Counted from the stretch's first letter, positions 16,876 through 25,438 are shown. The stretch: 33,473 bases of DNA from CAYJBH01 sp964370765 (GCA_964370765.1 CAYJKW010000019.1:1-33473); one strand, 5' to 3'. Translations and numbers: made by a program. The notes: generated from the letters alone by a model not told the origin.

Positions 16876-19800
16876 ATGTACAAAAAGATCCCGGCAACTC
16901 CTAACTATCCCGAGCTTGAAAAAGATATCCTTGATTTTTGGTTAAAAAATGATATAAAGCAGGAAGTTTTAAAGCTTAACAGTGAAAGCGATAAGATCTT
17001 TTCCTTTTATGAGGGGCCACCCACCGCAAACGGTGAACCACATGCAGGACATGTGTTAACCCGTGCGCTGAAGGATGTTTATACTCGATTTGCCGGCATG
17101 AACGGCTATTTTGTACCCCGTAAAGGCGGTTGGGATACCCACGGACTACCGGTTGAAATTGCGGTAGAAAAATCGCTTAATATCTCCGGCAAGCAAGAAA
17201 TCGAGGAGTTTGGTGTAGAAAACTTTGTCGAGGAATGTAAAAAGAATGTATGGCTGTGTATCGATCGCTGGAAAGAATTTAGTAACGCGGTAGGTTACTC
17301 ACTTAACCTTGACGATGACTGCTACAACCCATATGATAATAAATATATAGAAAGTGTTTGGTGGTCACTTAACGAGTTTGATAAAAAAGGGCTATTGTAC
17401 AAAGGGCATAAAGTTTTACCATCTTGCCCAAGCTGCCAAACAGCCCTGTCCAGCCATGAGGTTGCACAGGGATATAAGGATAAAACCGACACAACACTTA
17501 CAGTGAAAGCCTACTGTGAGGAGCTTTCGGCATCCTTTTTAGTATGGACGACTACCCCTTGGACACTGCTTTCGAATGTCGCTATCTGTGTTAATCCTGA
17601 AGAGACCTATGTAATGGTTAAGGATGCAAATGGAGATAAATATATCTTAGTGGAGGCACTTGTTTACAAAAACTTTAAGGATGGCGAGGTTGAGATTATA
17701 GCAAGCTATTCCGGTAAGGAGTTGGAAGGCTATAAATATGCACCGTTCTTTGATTATATGCAGGGGTACAAAGGTAAATATCACGAGGTTATAGGTGATG
17801 GATACGTAACTACCGAGGATGGTACCGGTATTGTACATATTGCACCTGCCTTTGGTGAGGATGATAACAGGGTTGCACATAACTGGGGAATGGGCTTTTT
17901 ACAGATGGTAACCGCAACAGGTTGCTTTACCGACGATGCAGGCGAGTTTGCCGGACGTTATATCTTTGATGCAAATATAGATGTTATCAAGAATTTAGCG
18001 CAGCGCGGGCTTGCATTTAAGAAGCAGAAAGTTACCCACTCCTATCCGCATTGCTGGCGTTGTTCTACACCGCTTATCTACTATGCAAGGGATTCATGGT
18101 TTGTTTCTACAACAAAGTTTAAGGACAAGCTTATTGAGGAAAACGAAAAGATAAACTGGTTTCCAAAATCCTTTAAACAGGGAAGAATGGGTAATTTCTT
18201 AAAGAATAATGTTGACTGGTGTCTAAGCCGTGACCGTTACTGGGGTACACCACTTAATGTATGGGAATGTGACTGCAAAAACTACAAAAGTGTTGGAAGC
18301 ATTGCCGAACTTGTTGAGCTTTCCGGCTGTAGTGAGGAGATCGAGCTTCACAAACCTTATATCGATGCAGTCGAGATAAAGTGCTCTGAGTGTGGAAAGA
18401 TGATGAAACGTGCAAGCGAAGTTATCGACGTATGGTACGATAGTGGAGCTATGCCTTTTGCACAGCATCACTACCCATTTGAAAACAAAGAGATATTCGA
18501 AGAAAGATATCCTGCTGACTTTATCTTTGAGGGATATGACCAGACACGTGGTTGGTTCTACAGCTTAGAGGCAATTAACATAGGAATGTTTGGTAAAGCA
18601 CCAATGAAAAACTGTCTTGCAAATGGCATGATATGTGACGATAAAGGCTTTAAGATGTCCAAAAGCAAGGGCAACTATGCCGACCCGATGGAGTTTATCC
18701 GTAAATACGGTGGCGATACCGTGCGCTTTATGTTTTATACAAACTCTCAACCATATAATGATGTTATCTTTAGTGAGGGGCTATTAATAGATGTACAGCG
18801 TAAGTTTATGAACACCCTGTATAGTTGCTACTCTTTCTTTGTACTATATGCAAATATCGATAGATATACAGGTGCCGGTAAGGACATTAAATCACTTGAG
18901 CTAACCACTATGGATAGGTTTATACTGGCTAAACTTAACAAGCTTATAGCATCAGTTAAAAAGCAAGTCTCGGAATATATGGCAACAGAAGCTGCCCGTG
19001 AAATTGCTGAGTTTGTAGATACCCTATCAAACTGGTATATACGCCGCAGCAGAAAGCGTTTCTGGGCGGAGGGTGTGACTGCCGATAAAGAGGCTGCACT
19101 CGGTACCCTCTACACGGTTCTAAGTGCACTAAGCAAGATATGTGCACCTTTTACACCTTTTATCAGTGAGGATATTTATCAAAACTTAGAGAGAGCCTTT
19201 GACGAGAATTTACCGCAAAGCGTTCATCTTTGTGCATATCCGGTTGCTGACAGTGATTTTTATAACGATTACATCGAGACTAATATGCAGGATACCTATG
19301 CGTTTTGTGAATTAGGAAGAAGCACCCGTACACTAAACAACCTGAAAATTCGCCAGCCGTTACAACGCATGTATATCAAGGATAACACCAAAAGCGAACC
19401 GCTGGCGGAGGAGTTTAAGGATATTATCCGTGACGAGCTGAATATTAAAGAGATTATCGAGAATAACGATATAGACCAATTCCTATCCTACAATATAAAG
19501 CCACAGCTACGTACACTTGGACCAAAACATGGCAAGCTTATCGGTGATATAAAGGCGTATCTTGAAAATTGTAATAAGCAGGAACTTGTAGCCTGCATCA
19601 ACGCCGGCGAAACCCATAAGGCAACCATTAAGGACACCGAGGTGGAATTTACTCGCGATGATCTTTTAATTACAACAAGTGAGACACAAGGTTATGCCGG
19701 ATCAAGTGTTGATCACCTAACAATAGTTTTAGATACAACGATAACTCCGACGTTGATTGAGGAGTACTACCGTAGAGAGTTTGTGTCAAAGGTACAGGGC

Positions 19801-20007
19801 TTACGCCGTAAGAGCGATTTTGATATAGTCCAAAAAATATATATCGAGATAGATGGTGACAGCGAGATTACCGATGTTCTTCTTAAAAATCAGGAGCAAC
19901 TAAAGGATGATATCTTTATGCATTCGATAAAGCAAACGCCAGAACTTAATAAAGGCGAAGCAATCGATATCGAGGGTAGAGAGATTCAGGTTTACCTCTA
20001 CGTATAA
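16876..20007 (+). CDS. ileS: Isoleucyl-tRNA synthetase, long (type B, eukaryote/archaea-like) form
   Basis: The product is 1043 aa and charges tRNA-Ile. The HIGH motif reads PHAGH at residues 55-59 and KMSKS is intact near 593-597. GWDTHGLPVE and the roughly 1040-aa length with an extended C-terminal region (after about residue 800) place it in the long IleRS class. Bacterial members of that class are known to be naturally insensitive to mupirocin; for this protein that is an inference. The editing domain holds TTTPWTLLSN and zinc-type Cys pairs (CSECGKM) occur near residue 508. The start is fixed by GGAGG 5 nt upstream. It is transcribed away from valS with no T-box leader and ends at a strong terminator. 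No truncation or missing motif is seen. Confidence 0.96.
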   Translation: MYKKIPATPNYPELEKDILDFWLKNDIKQEVLKLNSESDKIFSFYEGPPTANGEPHAGHVLTRALKDVYTRFAGMNGYFVPRKGGWDTHGLPVEIAVEKSLNISGKQEIEEFGVENFVEECKKNVWLCIDRWKEFSNAVGYSLNLDDDCYNPYDNKYIESVWWSLNEFDKKGLLYKGHKVLPSCPSCQTALSSHEVAQGYKDKTDTTLTVKAYCEELSASFLVWTTTPWTLLSNVAICVNPEETYVMVKDANGDKYILVEALVYKNFKDGEVEIIASYSGKELEGYKYAPFFDYMQGYKGKYHEVIGDGYVTTEDGTGIVHIAPAFGEDDNRVAHNWGMGFLQMVTATGCFTDDAGEFAGRYIFDANIDVIKNLAQRGLAFKKQKVTHSYPHCWRCSTPLIYYARDSWFVSTTKFKDKLIEENEKINWFPKSFKQGRMGNFLKNNVDWCLSRDRYWGTPLNVWECDCKNYKSVGSIAELVELSGCSEEIELHKPYIDAVEIKCSECGKMMKRASEVIDVWYDSGAMPFAQHHYPFENKEIFEERYPADFIFEGYDQTRGWFYSLEAINIGMFGKAPMKNCLANGMICDDKGFKMSKSKGNYADPMEFIRKYGGDTVRFMFYTNSQPYNDVIFSEGLLIDVQRKFMNTLYSCYSFFVLYANIDRYTGAGKDIKSLELTTMDRFILAKLNKLIASVKKQVSEYMATEAAREIAEFVDTLSNWYIRRSRKRFWAEGVTADKEAALGTLYTVLSALSKICAPFTPFISEDIYQNLERAFDENLPQSVHLCAYPVADSDFYNDYIETNMQDTYAFCELGRSTRTLNNLKIRQPLQRMYIKDNTKSEPLAEEFKDIIRDELNIKEIIENNDIDQFLSYNIKPQLRTLGPKHGKLIGDIKAYLENCNKQELVACINAGETHKATIKDTEVEFTRDDLLITTSETQGYAGSSVDHLTIVLDTTITPTLIEEYYRREFVSKVQGLRRKSDFDIVQKIYIEIDGDSEITDVLLKNQEQLKDDIFMHSIKQTPELNKGEAIDIEGREIQVYLYV

Positions 20008-20023
20008 TAATATTAAAAACATA

Positions 20024-20064
20024 AAAAAGATATGGCAGATGCTTAGGTTTTGCCATATCTTTTT
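20024..20064. terminator. Bidirectional terminator between ileS and the AGCS symporter
   Basis: Arms AAAAAGATATGGCA (20024-20037) and TGCCATATCTTTTT (20051-20064) form a perfect 14-bp stem with a 13-nt loop. A- and T-runs on both sides make it usable by both converging genes. Confidence 0.9.
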
Positions 20065-20093
20065 GTTATAGGCAAGATTTACTCAACCGTAGC

Positions 20094-21467
20094 TTAAGCT
20101 TTAATTTTGCTAAAATAATCCTTTGTAAGAATTGCTACTCTGCCGCATAACATAACAAGTGCTATAATGTTTGGTGTCGTCATAAGCCCATTTAATAGAC
20201 CTGCTATATTCCAAATTACGCTTACATTTAAAAGGCAGGCGGGTATAACAGCAGCAAGGAAAAGCAACTTATACATAAAGATATAGCACCCCTTAAACAG
20301 CATTTCAAAGCAACGTAGCCCGTAAAGATACCAGCTTATCATAGAGGATATTGCAAAAAGAGAAATTGCAATTGCCAATACCTTGGGTGCAATATCTCCA
20401 TAAAACTGTGCAAACGCCGATACAGTAAGCTGTGATCCTACATCCACACCATAGGGTATTGTAATATCGGATACAAGAATTGTGTATGCAGTAAGACTAC
20501 AGATAACAATTGTATCGATAGCAACCTCTACAATCCCTAAAAAACCCTGCTTTACAGGGCAGTCGGTACTAGCTGACCCATGTGCAATAGGTGCAGAACC
20601 AAGGCCAGCCTCGTTTGAAAAAACTCCTCGGCTAACACCATGCCTTAGTACCTGAGTAATAGTTACCCCTGCACCTGCACCAAATACCGCTTGTGGGTCA
20701 AATGCCGATAAAAATATAAGCCTTGTTACCGGCAGAACTTTTTCGATGTTTGCAATAATTATTATAGCTGTAGATAGAATATAAAGTACGGCCATTAGTG
20801 GCACCATCTTTTCGCTTATCTGCCCTATTCTTCCTGTTCCGCCCAGTAGTACAAAAAGTAAAATAATAATTATTATAATACCACATATCAGTCTTATTAA
20901 TGTACTATCAAGTTGTGGCAGTGCTGCCATAAAAGATACAGCGACGGTATTAGCCTGGGTCATATTTCCGGTTCCAAGTGCTGCAATACAGCCGAACAAG
21001 CAGAACAGTAGTGCAAGAGGATGATATTTTTCGCTTAGTCCATTTTTTATATAGTACATTGGACCGCCTACCCATTCACCCTTTATGTTTTTTTGGCGAT
21101 AAAATACTGCAAGAACTATCTCGGCATACTTTGTTCCCATCCCGATCACTGCTGCGACCCACATCCAGAAAATAGCACCTGGTCCACCCAGTGTAAGTGC
21201 CCCGGCTACACCGGCAATATTGCCAGTGCCTATCGTACCGGCAAGTGCAGTAGTTAAAGCTTGAAAAGGGGATAGGGTGCCTTTTTTTTTGTCAGGCTTT
21301 ATAAAAAAACCTGCTGTAGTATGCCTAGCTATATGAATAAAATGTCGTATATGGATAAAGTCAATTCTATAGCTGATATATATCCCAATCACGACAAGCA
21401 GAATCATCATAGCGCTACCCGAAAACAGTCCGGTAGTAAAGGTAAATGCTTTAGATATAGCAGACAT
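20094..21467 (-). CDS. Sodium:alanine/glycine symporter (AGCS family)
   Basis: The product is 457 aa with about 11 membrane helices. The start is the ATG at 21467 (MSAISKAF) with GAGGT 4 nt upstream; an in-frame GTG six codons earlier is less likely. The family signature GTGNIAGVAGALTLGGPGAIFWMW is found near residue 85, along with GGPMYYI and FSNEAGLGSAPIAH. Members import alanine or glycine with Na+ or H+. It is a monocistronic unit ending at the terminator shared with ileS. I could not find a clean promoter upstream; a TATAAT is present near 21496 but without a well-spaced -35. Confidence 0.92.
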   Translation of the reverse strand: MSAISKAFTFTTGLFSGSAMMILLVVIGIYISYRIDFIHIRHFIHIARHTTAGFFIKPDKKKGTLSPFQALTTALAGTIGTGNIAGVAGALTLGGPGAIFWMWVAAVIGMGTKYAEIVLAVFYRQKNIKGEWVGGPMYYIKNGLSEKYHPLALLFCLFGCIAALGTGNMTQANTVAVSFMAALPQLDSTLIRLICGIIIIIILLFVLLGGTGRIGQISEKMVPLMAVLYILSTAIIIIANIEKVLPVTRLIFLSAFDPQAVFGAGAGVTITQVLRHGVSRGVFSNEAGLGSAPIAHGSASTDCPVKQGFLGIVEVAIDTIVICSLTAYTILVSDITIPYGVDVGSQLTVSAFAQFYGDIAPKVLAIAISLFAISSMISWYLYGLRCFEMLFKGCYIFMYKLLFLAAVIPACLLNVSVIWNIAGLLNGLMTTPNIIALVMLCGRVAILTKDYFSKIKA

Positions 21468-21569
21468 ATAAACCTCAATATGCACCTTATCATACTATTA
21501 TATATTCAGTAGCAACAGTGCATATTCAACAAATTTATGCTAATAAACTGTACTTTGCGGTTATAAGTA

Positions 21570-21598
21570 TTGATTAATTTGTACTTTTGTGGTAATAT
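21570..21598 (+). promoter_or_regulatory. Promoter of the ferredoxin gene
   Basis: TTGATT at 21570-21575 and TAATAT at 21593-21598 are separated by 17 bp, with a predicted start near 21605 and AAAGGAGGT before the ATG at 21631. Confidence 0.6.
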
Positions 21599-21630
21599 TT
21601 AAAGCAAGAAAATAAAGGAGGTAGTTTAAA

Positions 21631-21795
21631 ATGGCACATAAAATTACAGATAGCTGTGTAAGCTGTGGCGCATGTGAGGGCGAATGTCCAGTATCCGCTA
21701 TAGCAATGGGGCCCGACCACTATGAAATCTCTGATGATTGTATAGACTGTGGCGCCTGCAAGGACGTATGTCCAACCGAGGCTATAGTAGGTTAG
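21631..21795 (+). CDS. 2[4Fe-4S] ferredoxin, clostridial type
   Basis: The product is 54 aa. It has two CxxCxxCxxxCP clusters: Cys 9, 12, 15, 19 and Cys 37, 40, 43, 47. Each is followed by Pro and an Ala-Ile a few residues on, the classic duplicated bacterial ferredoxin. It is a soluble low-potential electron carrier for anaerobic redox enzymes such as pyruvate:ferredoxin oxidoreductase or hydrogenase. The ribosome binding site is a near-perfect AAAGGAGGT. The gene has its own promoter and terminator and so is monocistronic. All eight ligands are present. Confidence 0.97.
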   Translation: MAHKITDSCVSCGACEGECPVSAIAMGPDHYEISDDCIDCGACKDVCPTEAIVG

Positions 21796-21801
21796 CAAAA
21801 T

Positions 21802-21832
21802 GTGTGCAGGCCGATTGGCTTGCACACTTTTT
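21802..21832 (+). terminator. Terminator of the ferredoxin gene
   Basis: GTGTGCAGGCC and GGCTTGCACAC pair in an 11-bp stem with one G-U pair and a GATT loop, followed by TTTTTCT. It lies between the ferredoxin stop and the trmN6 ribosome binding site, so trmN6 may depend on read-through or on an unseen promoter. Confidence 0.85.
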
Positions 21833-21857
21833 CTCTGTTATATACATAGAAGGTCAA

Positions 21858-22550
21858 ATGACAAAAGAATTTTTAAAAAACGGTACAGCAGTATATATTG
21901 ATGAAATACATCGTTTTGGTACCGATGCAATGTTACTTTCGAACTTTTGTAATGTTCGCAGACTGGAGTCGGCGGTAGATTTTTGTAGTGGATGTGGTAT
22001 AATCCCACTAAGGTTTATCGATAGTGGTGCTAAAGGGCGCATCACAGCAATAGAGTTGCAGCCGCAAGCGGCAGAGCTGTTACATAGGGCGAAACAGGAA
22101 CAAAATATAGACAATCTTGAGGTTTTATGCCGTGATTTAAATGGCTTTAGGACTGAAAAGTTATACGATGTTGTGAGCTGTAATCCACCATATTTTGATA
22201 GTGGCGATAAAGCCAAATCCGATAGTAGGGCTATAAATAGACATGAAAAACAGGGTATGCTTGAATCGGTTGTGTCAACAGCTGCTGCTGTTTTAAAGGA
22301 TGGTGGGAGGCTGTGTATCTGCCACAGGCCACAACGCATAGTTGACATTTTTTGCATAATGCGGCAGCATAAGATAGAACCTAAGCATATGCGGCTTGTA
22401 CGCCCAAAAGCTACAAAGCAGCCATATCTTGTGCTTATTGACGGGCGAAAGGCGGGCGGTGTAGGACTGCACCTAATGCCGGATTTAGTTGTAGAAAATA
22501 GCCGTGGAGAACATACGGCTGAAATGTTGAGAATATATGGTAATGAATAA
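21858..22550 (+). CDS. tRNA1(Val) (adenine37-N6)-methyltransferase-like (TrmN6/YabB)
   Basis: The product is 230 aa, a class I SAM-dependent methyltransferase. The ATG at 21858 has AAGGT nearby; the open frame extends to 21738 but would overlap the ferredoxin gene and its terminator. SAM motif I is DFCSGCGIIPL at residues 41-51, the acidic motif II is in ITAIELQ, and the N6-adenine catalytic motif NPPY is at 109-112. The family methylates adenosine 37 of tRNA1-Val in enterobacteria; in Firmicutes the YabB homologues are usually next to rsmI, as here. The small GIY-YIG gene often found between them is absent. Confidence 0.88.
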   Translation: MTKEFLKNGTAVYIDEIHRFGTDAMLLSNFCNVRRLESAVDFCSGCGIIPLRFIDSGAKGRITAIELQPQAAELLHRAKQEQNIDNLEVLCRDLNGFRTEKLYDVVSCNPPYFDSGDKAKSDSRAINRHEKQGMLESVVSTAAAVLKDGGRLCICHRPQRIVDIFCIMRQHKIEPKHMRLVRPKATKQPYLVLIDGRKAGGVGLHLMPDLVVENSRGEHTAEMLRIYGNE

Positions 22551-22582
22551 TTTTATTATGTTACCGATTAAAGGTATAGATA

Positions 22583-23413
22583 ATGGCATATAATTTAAAG
22601 GGGTTGTATGTGGTAGCAACACCTATTGGCAATCTTCAAGACTTAACCCACAGAGCAATACAGACACTTAAAGAGGTTGATTTTATAGCGGCAGAGGATA
22701 CAAGGGTTACCGCAAAGATACTCAACCATCTAGATATTAAAAAGCAGATGGTGGCTTATCATGCTCACAACCTGCAATCAGCTGATGCAATTTTAGATAG
22801 GATAGCAGCAGGCGAGAGCTGTGCACTTTGTACCGATGCCGGTACCCCTGCAATCTCTGATCCGGGAGAGTTAATCGTAAGGGATGCACATCAGCGTGGT
22901 ATCGATGTAGTATCGGTGCCGGGCCCTTGCGCACTTATAGCAGGGCTATCCATCTCCGGAATGCAAAGCGGAAGATTTTGTTTTGAGGGGTTTCTTTCGA
23001 CAGCATCTAAGGCAAGAAAGGAACATCTTGAGCAGCTATTAAACGAAAAACGTACAATGATCTTTTATGAGGCACCGCACAAGCTACTTCGCACCTTAAA
23101 AGATTTTTATGATAACTTTGGTGATAGAGATATAGCCATACTACATGAGCTAACAAAGATACATGAATACTGCCTTAACCTTACGCTTTCACAGGCGGTA
23201 CTACACTTTGAACAAAATAAACCCAAGGGGGAGTTTGTTTTAATTCTTGCCGGCAAAAACGAGGATTCAGTCGTCTCTTTTGATCGGGCGGTGGAGCAGC
23301 TGTTGTTACTTACAAAAGAAGGAGCAGGCCTTTCAGCAGCCGCAAAAGAGGTAGCCGGAATGACCGGCTATTCGAGATCAAAGCTATATAATGAGGCTTT
23401 GAAACTAAGATGA
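22583..23413 (+). CDS. rsmI: 16S rRNA (cytidine1402-2'-O)-methyltransferase
   Basis: The product is 276 aa, a tetrapyrrole-methylase-fold enzyme that methylates the 2'-OH of C1402 in the ribosomal P site using SAM. The hallmark VATPIGNLQDLTHRA is at residues 12-26, followed by AAEDTRVT, the DAGTPAISDPGE loop near residue 85, and PGPCALIAGLS. The C-terminal small helical domain (from about residue 225) is complete. The start is the ATG at 22583 with AAAGGT 7 nt upstream. It is 32 nt after the trmN6-like gene and overlaps the phosphodiesterase gene by four bases (ATGA). Confidence 0.95.
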   Translation: MAYNLKGLYVVATPIGNLQDLTHRAIQTLKEVDFIAAEDTRVTAKILNHLDIKKQMVAYHAHNLQSADAILDRIAAGESCALCTDAGTPAISDPGELIVRDAHQRGIDVVSVPGPCALIAGLSISGMQSGRFCFEGFLSTASKARKEHLEQLLNEKRTMIFYEAPHKLLRTLKDFYDNFGDRDIAILHELTKIHEYCLNLTLSQAVLHFEQNKPKGEFVLILAGKNEDSVVSFDRAVEQLLLLTKEGAGLSAAAKEVAGMTGYSRSKLYNEALKLR

Positions 23414-23886
23414 AATATTTAATTGTATCGGATATTCACGGTAACGCACAGCTTTTTAGTGATGTTCTTGAACAAAATAGTGATATAGATGGTGTTTTTT
23501 TCCTTGGCGACGGCATGAATGATTATCGTACTATCATGTCAAAATACCCTACCATACACCGTCATGAGGTAAATGGTAACTGTGATTTTCGTAAAGATAC
23601 CTGTGCGAAAATCACCACAGTATGCAATAAAAATATATTTTATGTACATGGTGATATGTATTTTGTAAAAAAAGGCCTTACACAGCTGTGTAAGGCGGCA
23701 TTGAGCAGAAAATGCGATATTGTTCTTTTTGGGCATACTCATCAAGCTTTTTACGAAACGATAGATGGATTGCATGTTTTTAACCCAGGTGCCTTGGGTG
23801 GTGGAATGTGTTACTATAGCTACGGAATAATGGAAATTAGTGAGAATGCTGAACCATGCTTTAGGCATATGGTGATAGACTACTAA
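23410..23886 (+). CDS. YfcE/MJ0936-family metallophosphoesterase
   Basis: The product is a 158-aa calcineurin-like phosphodiesterase. All metal-site motifs are present: D8-I-H10, G33-D34, G56-N57-C-D, H80 in VHGD, and G-H109-T-H111. The family hydrolyses phosphodiesters with Mn2+ or similar metals; its natural substrate is not settled. Its ATG overlaps the rsmI stop by four bases, so translation is coupled and co-transcription with rsmI is likely. Its stop overlaps by four bases the stop of a convergent 54-aa gene. Confidence 0.9.
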   Translation: MKYLIVSDIHGNAQLFSDVLEQNSDIDGVFFLGDGMNDYRTIMSKYPTIHRHEVNGNCDFRKDTCAKITTVCNKNIFYVHGDMYFVKKGLTQLCKAALSRKCDIVLFGHTHQAFYETIDGLHVFNPGALGGGMCYYSYGIMEISENAEPCFRHMVIDY

Positions 23887-24047
23887 TTCTCAACAGCCGA
23901 GTTTTCCTCATCATACAGATCGCCTGTGGATGGGGCTTGTTTGTTGTAGTTTACTTCACGTTGCATAGCCATAGGAGGTTCGTTTAGTATATTCCTTATA
24001 ACCTCAGTAAAGCTTCGGCCTGCAGGTTCATATTTATTTTTATTCAT
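23883..24047 (-). CDS. 54-aa hypothetical protein, acidic and disordered
   Basis: The ATG at 24047 has AAAGGAG 5 nt upstream, one of the better ribosome binding sites in the window, which favours a real gene over a chance frame. The product has no membrane segment, begins MNKNKYEPAGRSF, contains a short amphipathic helix (EVIRNILN), and has an Asn/Glu/Asp-rich tail. No family is recognised. It runs opposite to its neighbours and shares four bases of stop region with the YfcE-like gene. It is divergent from the LCP-like gene, with 79 bp between start codons. Confidence 0.5.
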   Translation of the reverse strand: MNKNKYEPAGRSFTEVIRNILNEPPMAMQREVNYNKQAPSTGDLYDEENSAVEN

Positions 24048-24126
24048 ATATACTCCTTTTTTTGTCTTGTATATATTTTGTGCAAATGGCAACACTTTAT
24101 ACAGGAATTTAAAAAGGGTAGTTATT

Positions 24127-24930
24127 ATGCGTAAAAATAACCTGCGTTACTTTTTTTTAACGCTTATAATGGCTTTGTTAATAATACTGCCTACCGTTGC
24201 ACTTATAGGCGCCTACAGTATTACGAGGGTCCGATCGGTCGCCGAACCGGTAGAAAATGTGCCAATAACAAAGCCTACAGAGGAAGATAGCCGCAATGTA
24301 TTGCTGGTTACGACAGGCGAGGATAGTTCGTTTATGTTACTTAGATTCGATGCGTTTGGGCGTAGCGTTGTTGCCCTTGCACTGCCGTCTGACACATTTA
24401 TTAACGAATCGAATACAGCAGCTACTGTTTTAGAAAAAGGTGGCCCTGCTATGGTTACAACCGAACTTGAGGCGTTGTTTGGCGTATCTGTTGATTATTA
24501 TTGTATGCTAACACAGCAGCAACTATTGACACTTACCCAAAACTTTGTACCTGCAACGATGACAGAGGATATTTCACAAAGGTTTTCTCTACCGACTAAT
24601 TACGAAATAACCCCTTTAGAGTCCCAAAAGCTTATAGAACAGGCAGAACCACAGGATGTGCATATTATGCGGAGCATCTGCTATAGCCTGCTTTTAGAGG
24701 CTAATATGGAGATAATGCAGGCAGAAATTCCGGCAGGCATGAAAGATTTATCGGGTGATATTAATACAAATATTGCAGCCGAGGAACTATATCGACTTGC
24801 AAAGATCTATAGCCTTTTACCATATGAAAAGGTTAACTACTATGCGGCAACACTTAGTGGGGAGCATACAGGTGATGGGATAGTTATTAGCCAGAGCGAT
24901 ATCGAAAAGGCAGTAGGATTGCTACGTTAA
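24127..24930 (+). CDS. Membrane-anchored LytR-CpsA-Psr (LCP)-like protein, degenerate
   Basis: The product is 267 aa. I start it at the ATG at 24127 (MRKNNLRYFF), which has AAGGGTAG upstream. Residues 9-33 are a single membrane anchor, so the bulk is extracellular. The body resembles the LCP fold: VLLVTTGEDSSFMLLRFDA, a strand ending ALALPSDTF where LCP enzymes have SIPRDT, a short helical insert, then GVSVDYYCMLT matching the conserved GI-VDYY segment. The arginine expected for pyrophosphate binding is a serine and the later GGV region is absent, so ligase activity is doubtful. Relatives attach polymers to the cell wall. It could be an inactive or distant family member. Confidence 0.55.
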   Translation: MRKNNLRYFFLTLIMALLIILPTVALIGAYSITRVRSVAEPVENVPITKPTEEDSRNVLLVTTGEDSSFMLLRFDAFGRSVVALALPSDTFINESNTAATVLEKGGPAMVTTELEALFGVSVDYYCMLTQQQLLTLTQNFVPATMTEDISQRFSLPTNYEITPLESQKLIEQAEPQDVHIMRSICYSLLLEANMEIMQAEIPAGMKDLSGDINTNIAAEELYRLAKIYSLLPYEKVNYYAATLSGEHTGDGIVISQSDIEKAVGLLR

Positions 24931-24948
24931 ACAATCAAGACATAAAAT

Positions 24949-24983
24949 AAAACCTGCACAGCAAAGATGCAAGTGCAGGTTTT
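24949..24983. terminator. Bidirectional terminator between the LCP-like and 127-aa genes
   Basis: AAAACCTGCAC (24949-24959) and GTGCAGGTTTT (24973-24983) form a perfect 11-bp stem with a 13-nt loop between two converging genes. Confidence 0.85.
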
Positions 24984-25002
24984 GTGTTTATACAATGTGT
25001 AA

Positions 25003-25386
25003 TTAAAGCCCCATTTTTCCCAGCTGTTCTGCAGTATCTTCAACCAATTGCTCTATTTTTTTTGCGCTTTTGCCCATAACACTACGTAGGCCAAAAAGCC
25101 CGTCAGTTATTTTATCTATTGCCATATTACCGACGGCATTTGATACACCGGCGGCCTCCGCCTTCATAACCCTGTAGGAATTTGATTCTTTTTTCATGGA
25201 GGTAGATATGATCTGCACCTGATTATGGGAGTCTAAGGCAGGAAATGCAATTATTGTAGCAAGCCCATGTTTAACAAGTCCCGGTTTGCCTGCAGCAAAC
25301 TCGGTATCTTTAATTGCCTCATAAAGTTGCTCAAGAGTATATGCTTGCTGAAATTTGACCGTTTTCATTTTAAATCCAAAAGCCAT
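25003..25386 (-). CDS. 127-aa protein of unknown function
   Basis: The ATG at 25386 (MAFGF) has GAGGT 5 nt upstream and the gene has a consensus promoter, so it is very probably expressed. The product is soluble, with no signal peptide or membrane helix. Residues 7-80 look like an alpha/beta unit (a YTLEQLYEAIKD helix, then LATIIAFPALD and VQIISTS strands). The last 50 residues are helical and Ala/Gly/Lys-rich (KSAKKIEQLVEDTAEQLGKMG). I do not recognise the family. It is monocistronic, between a shared terminator and a region divergent from the lipoprotein gene. Confidence 0.7.
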   Translation of the reverse strand: MAFGFKMKTVKFQQAYTLEQLYEAIKDTEFAAGKPGLVKHGLATIIAFPALDSHNQVQIISTSMKKESNSYRVMKAEAAGVSNAVGNMAIDKITDGLFGLRSVMGKSAKKIEQLVEDTAEQLGKMGL

Positions 25387-25409
25387 AAGATACCTCATAT
25401 TTTTCTTTT

Positions 25410-25438
25410 ATTGTACCATGCCGAGCCTGATGTGTCAA
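25410..25438 (-). promoter_or_regulatory. Promoter of the 127-aa unknown gene
   Basis: On the minus strand a perfect TTGACA at 25438-25433 and TACAAT at 25415-25410 are separated by 17 bp; the start near 25403 leaves a leader of about 17 nt. Confidence 0.75.

Noticed and set aside
21738..21857. Longer N-terminus for the trmN6-like gene
   Set aside because: It would overlap the ferredoxin gene in another frame and run through its terminator; the ATG at 21858 gives the normal family N-terminus.
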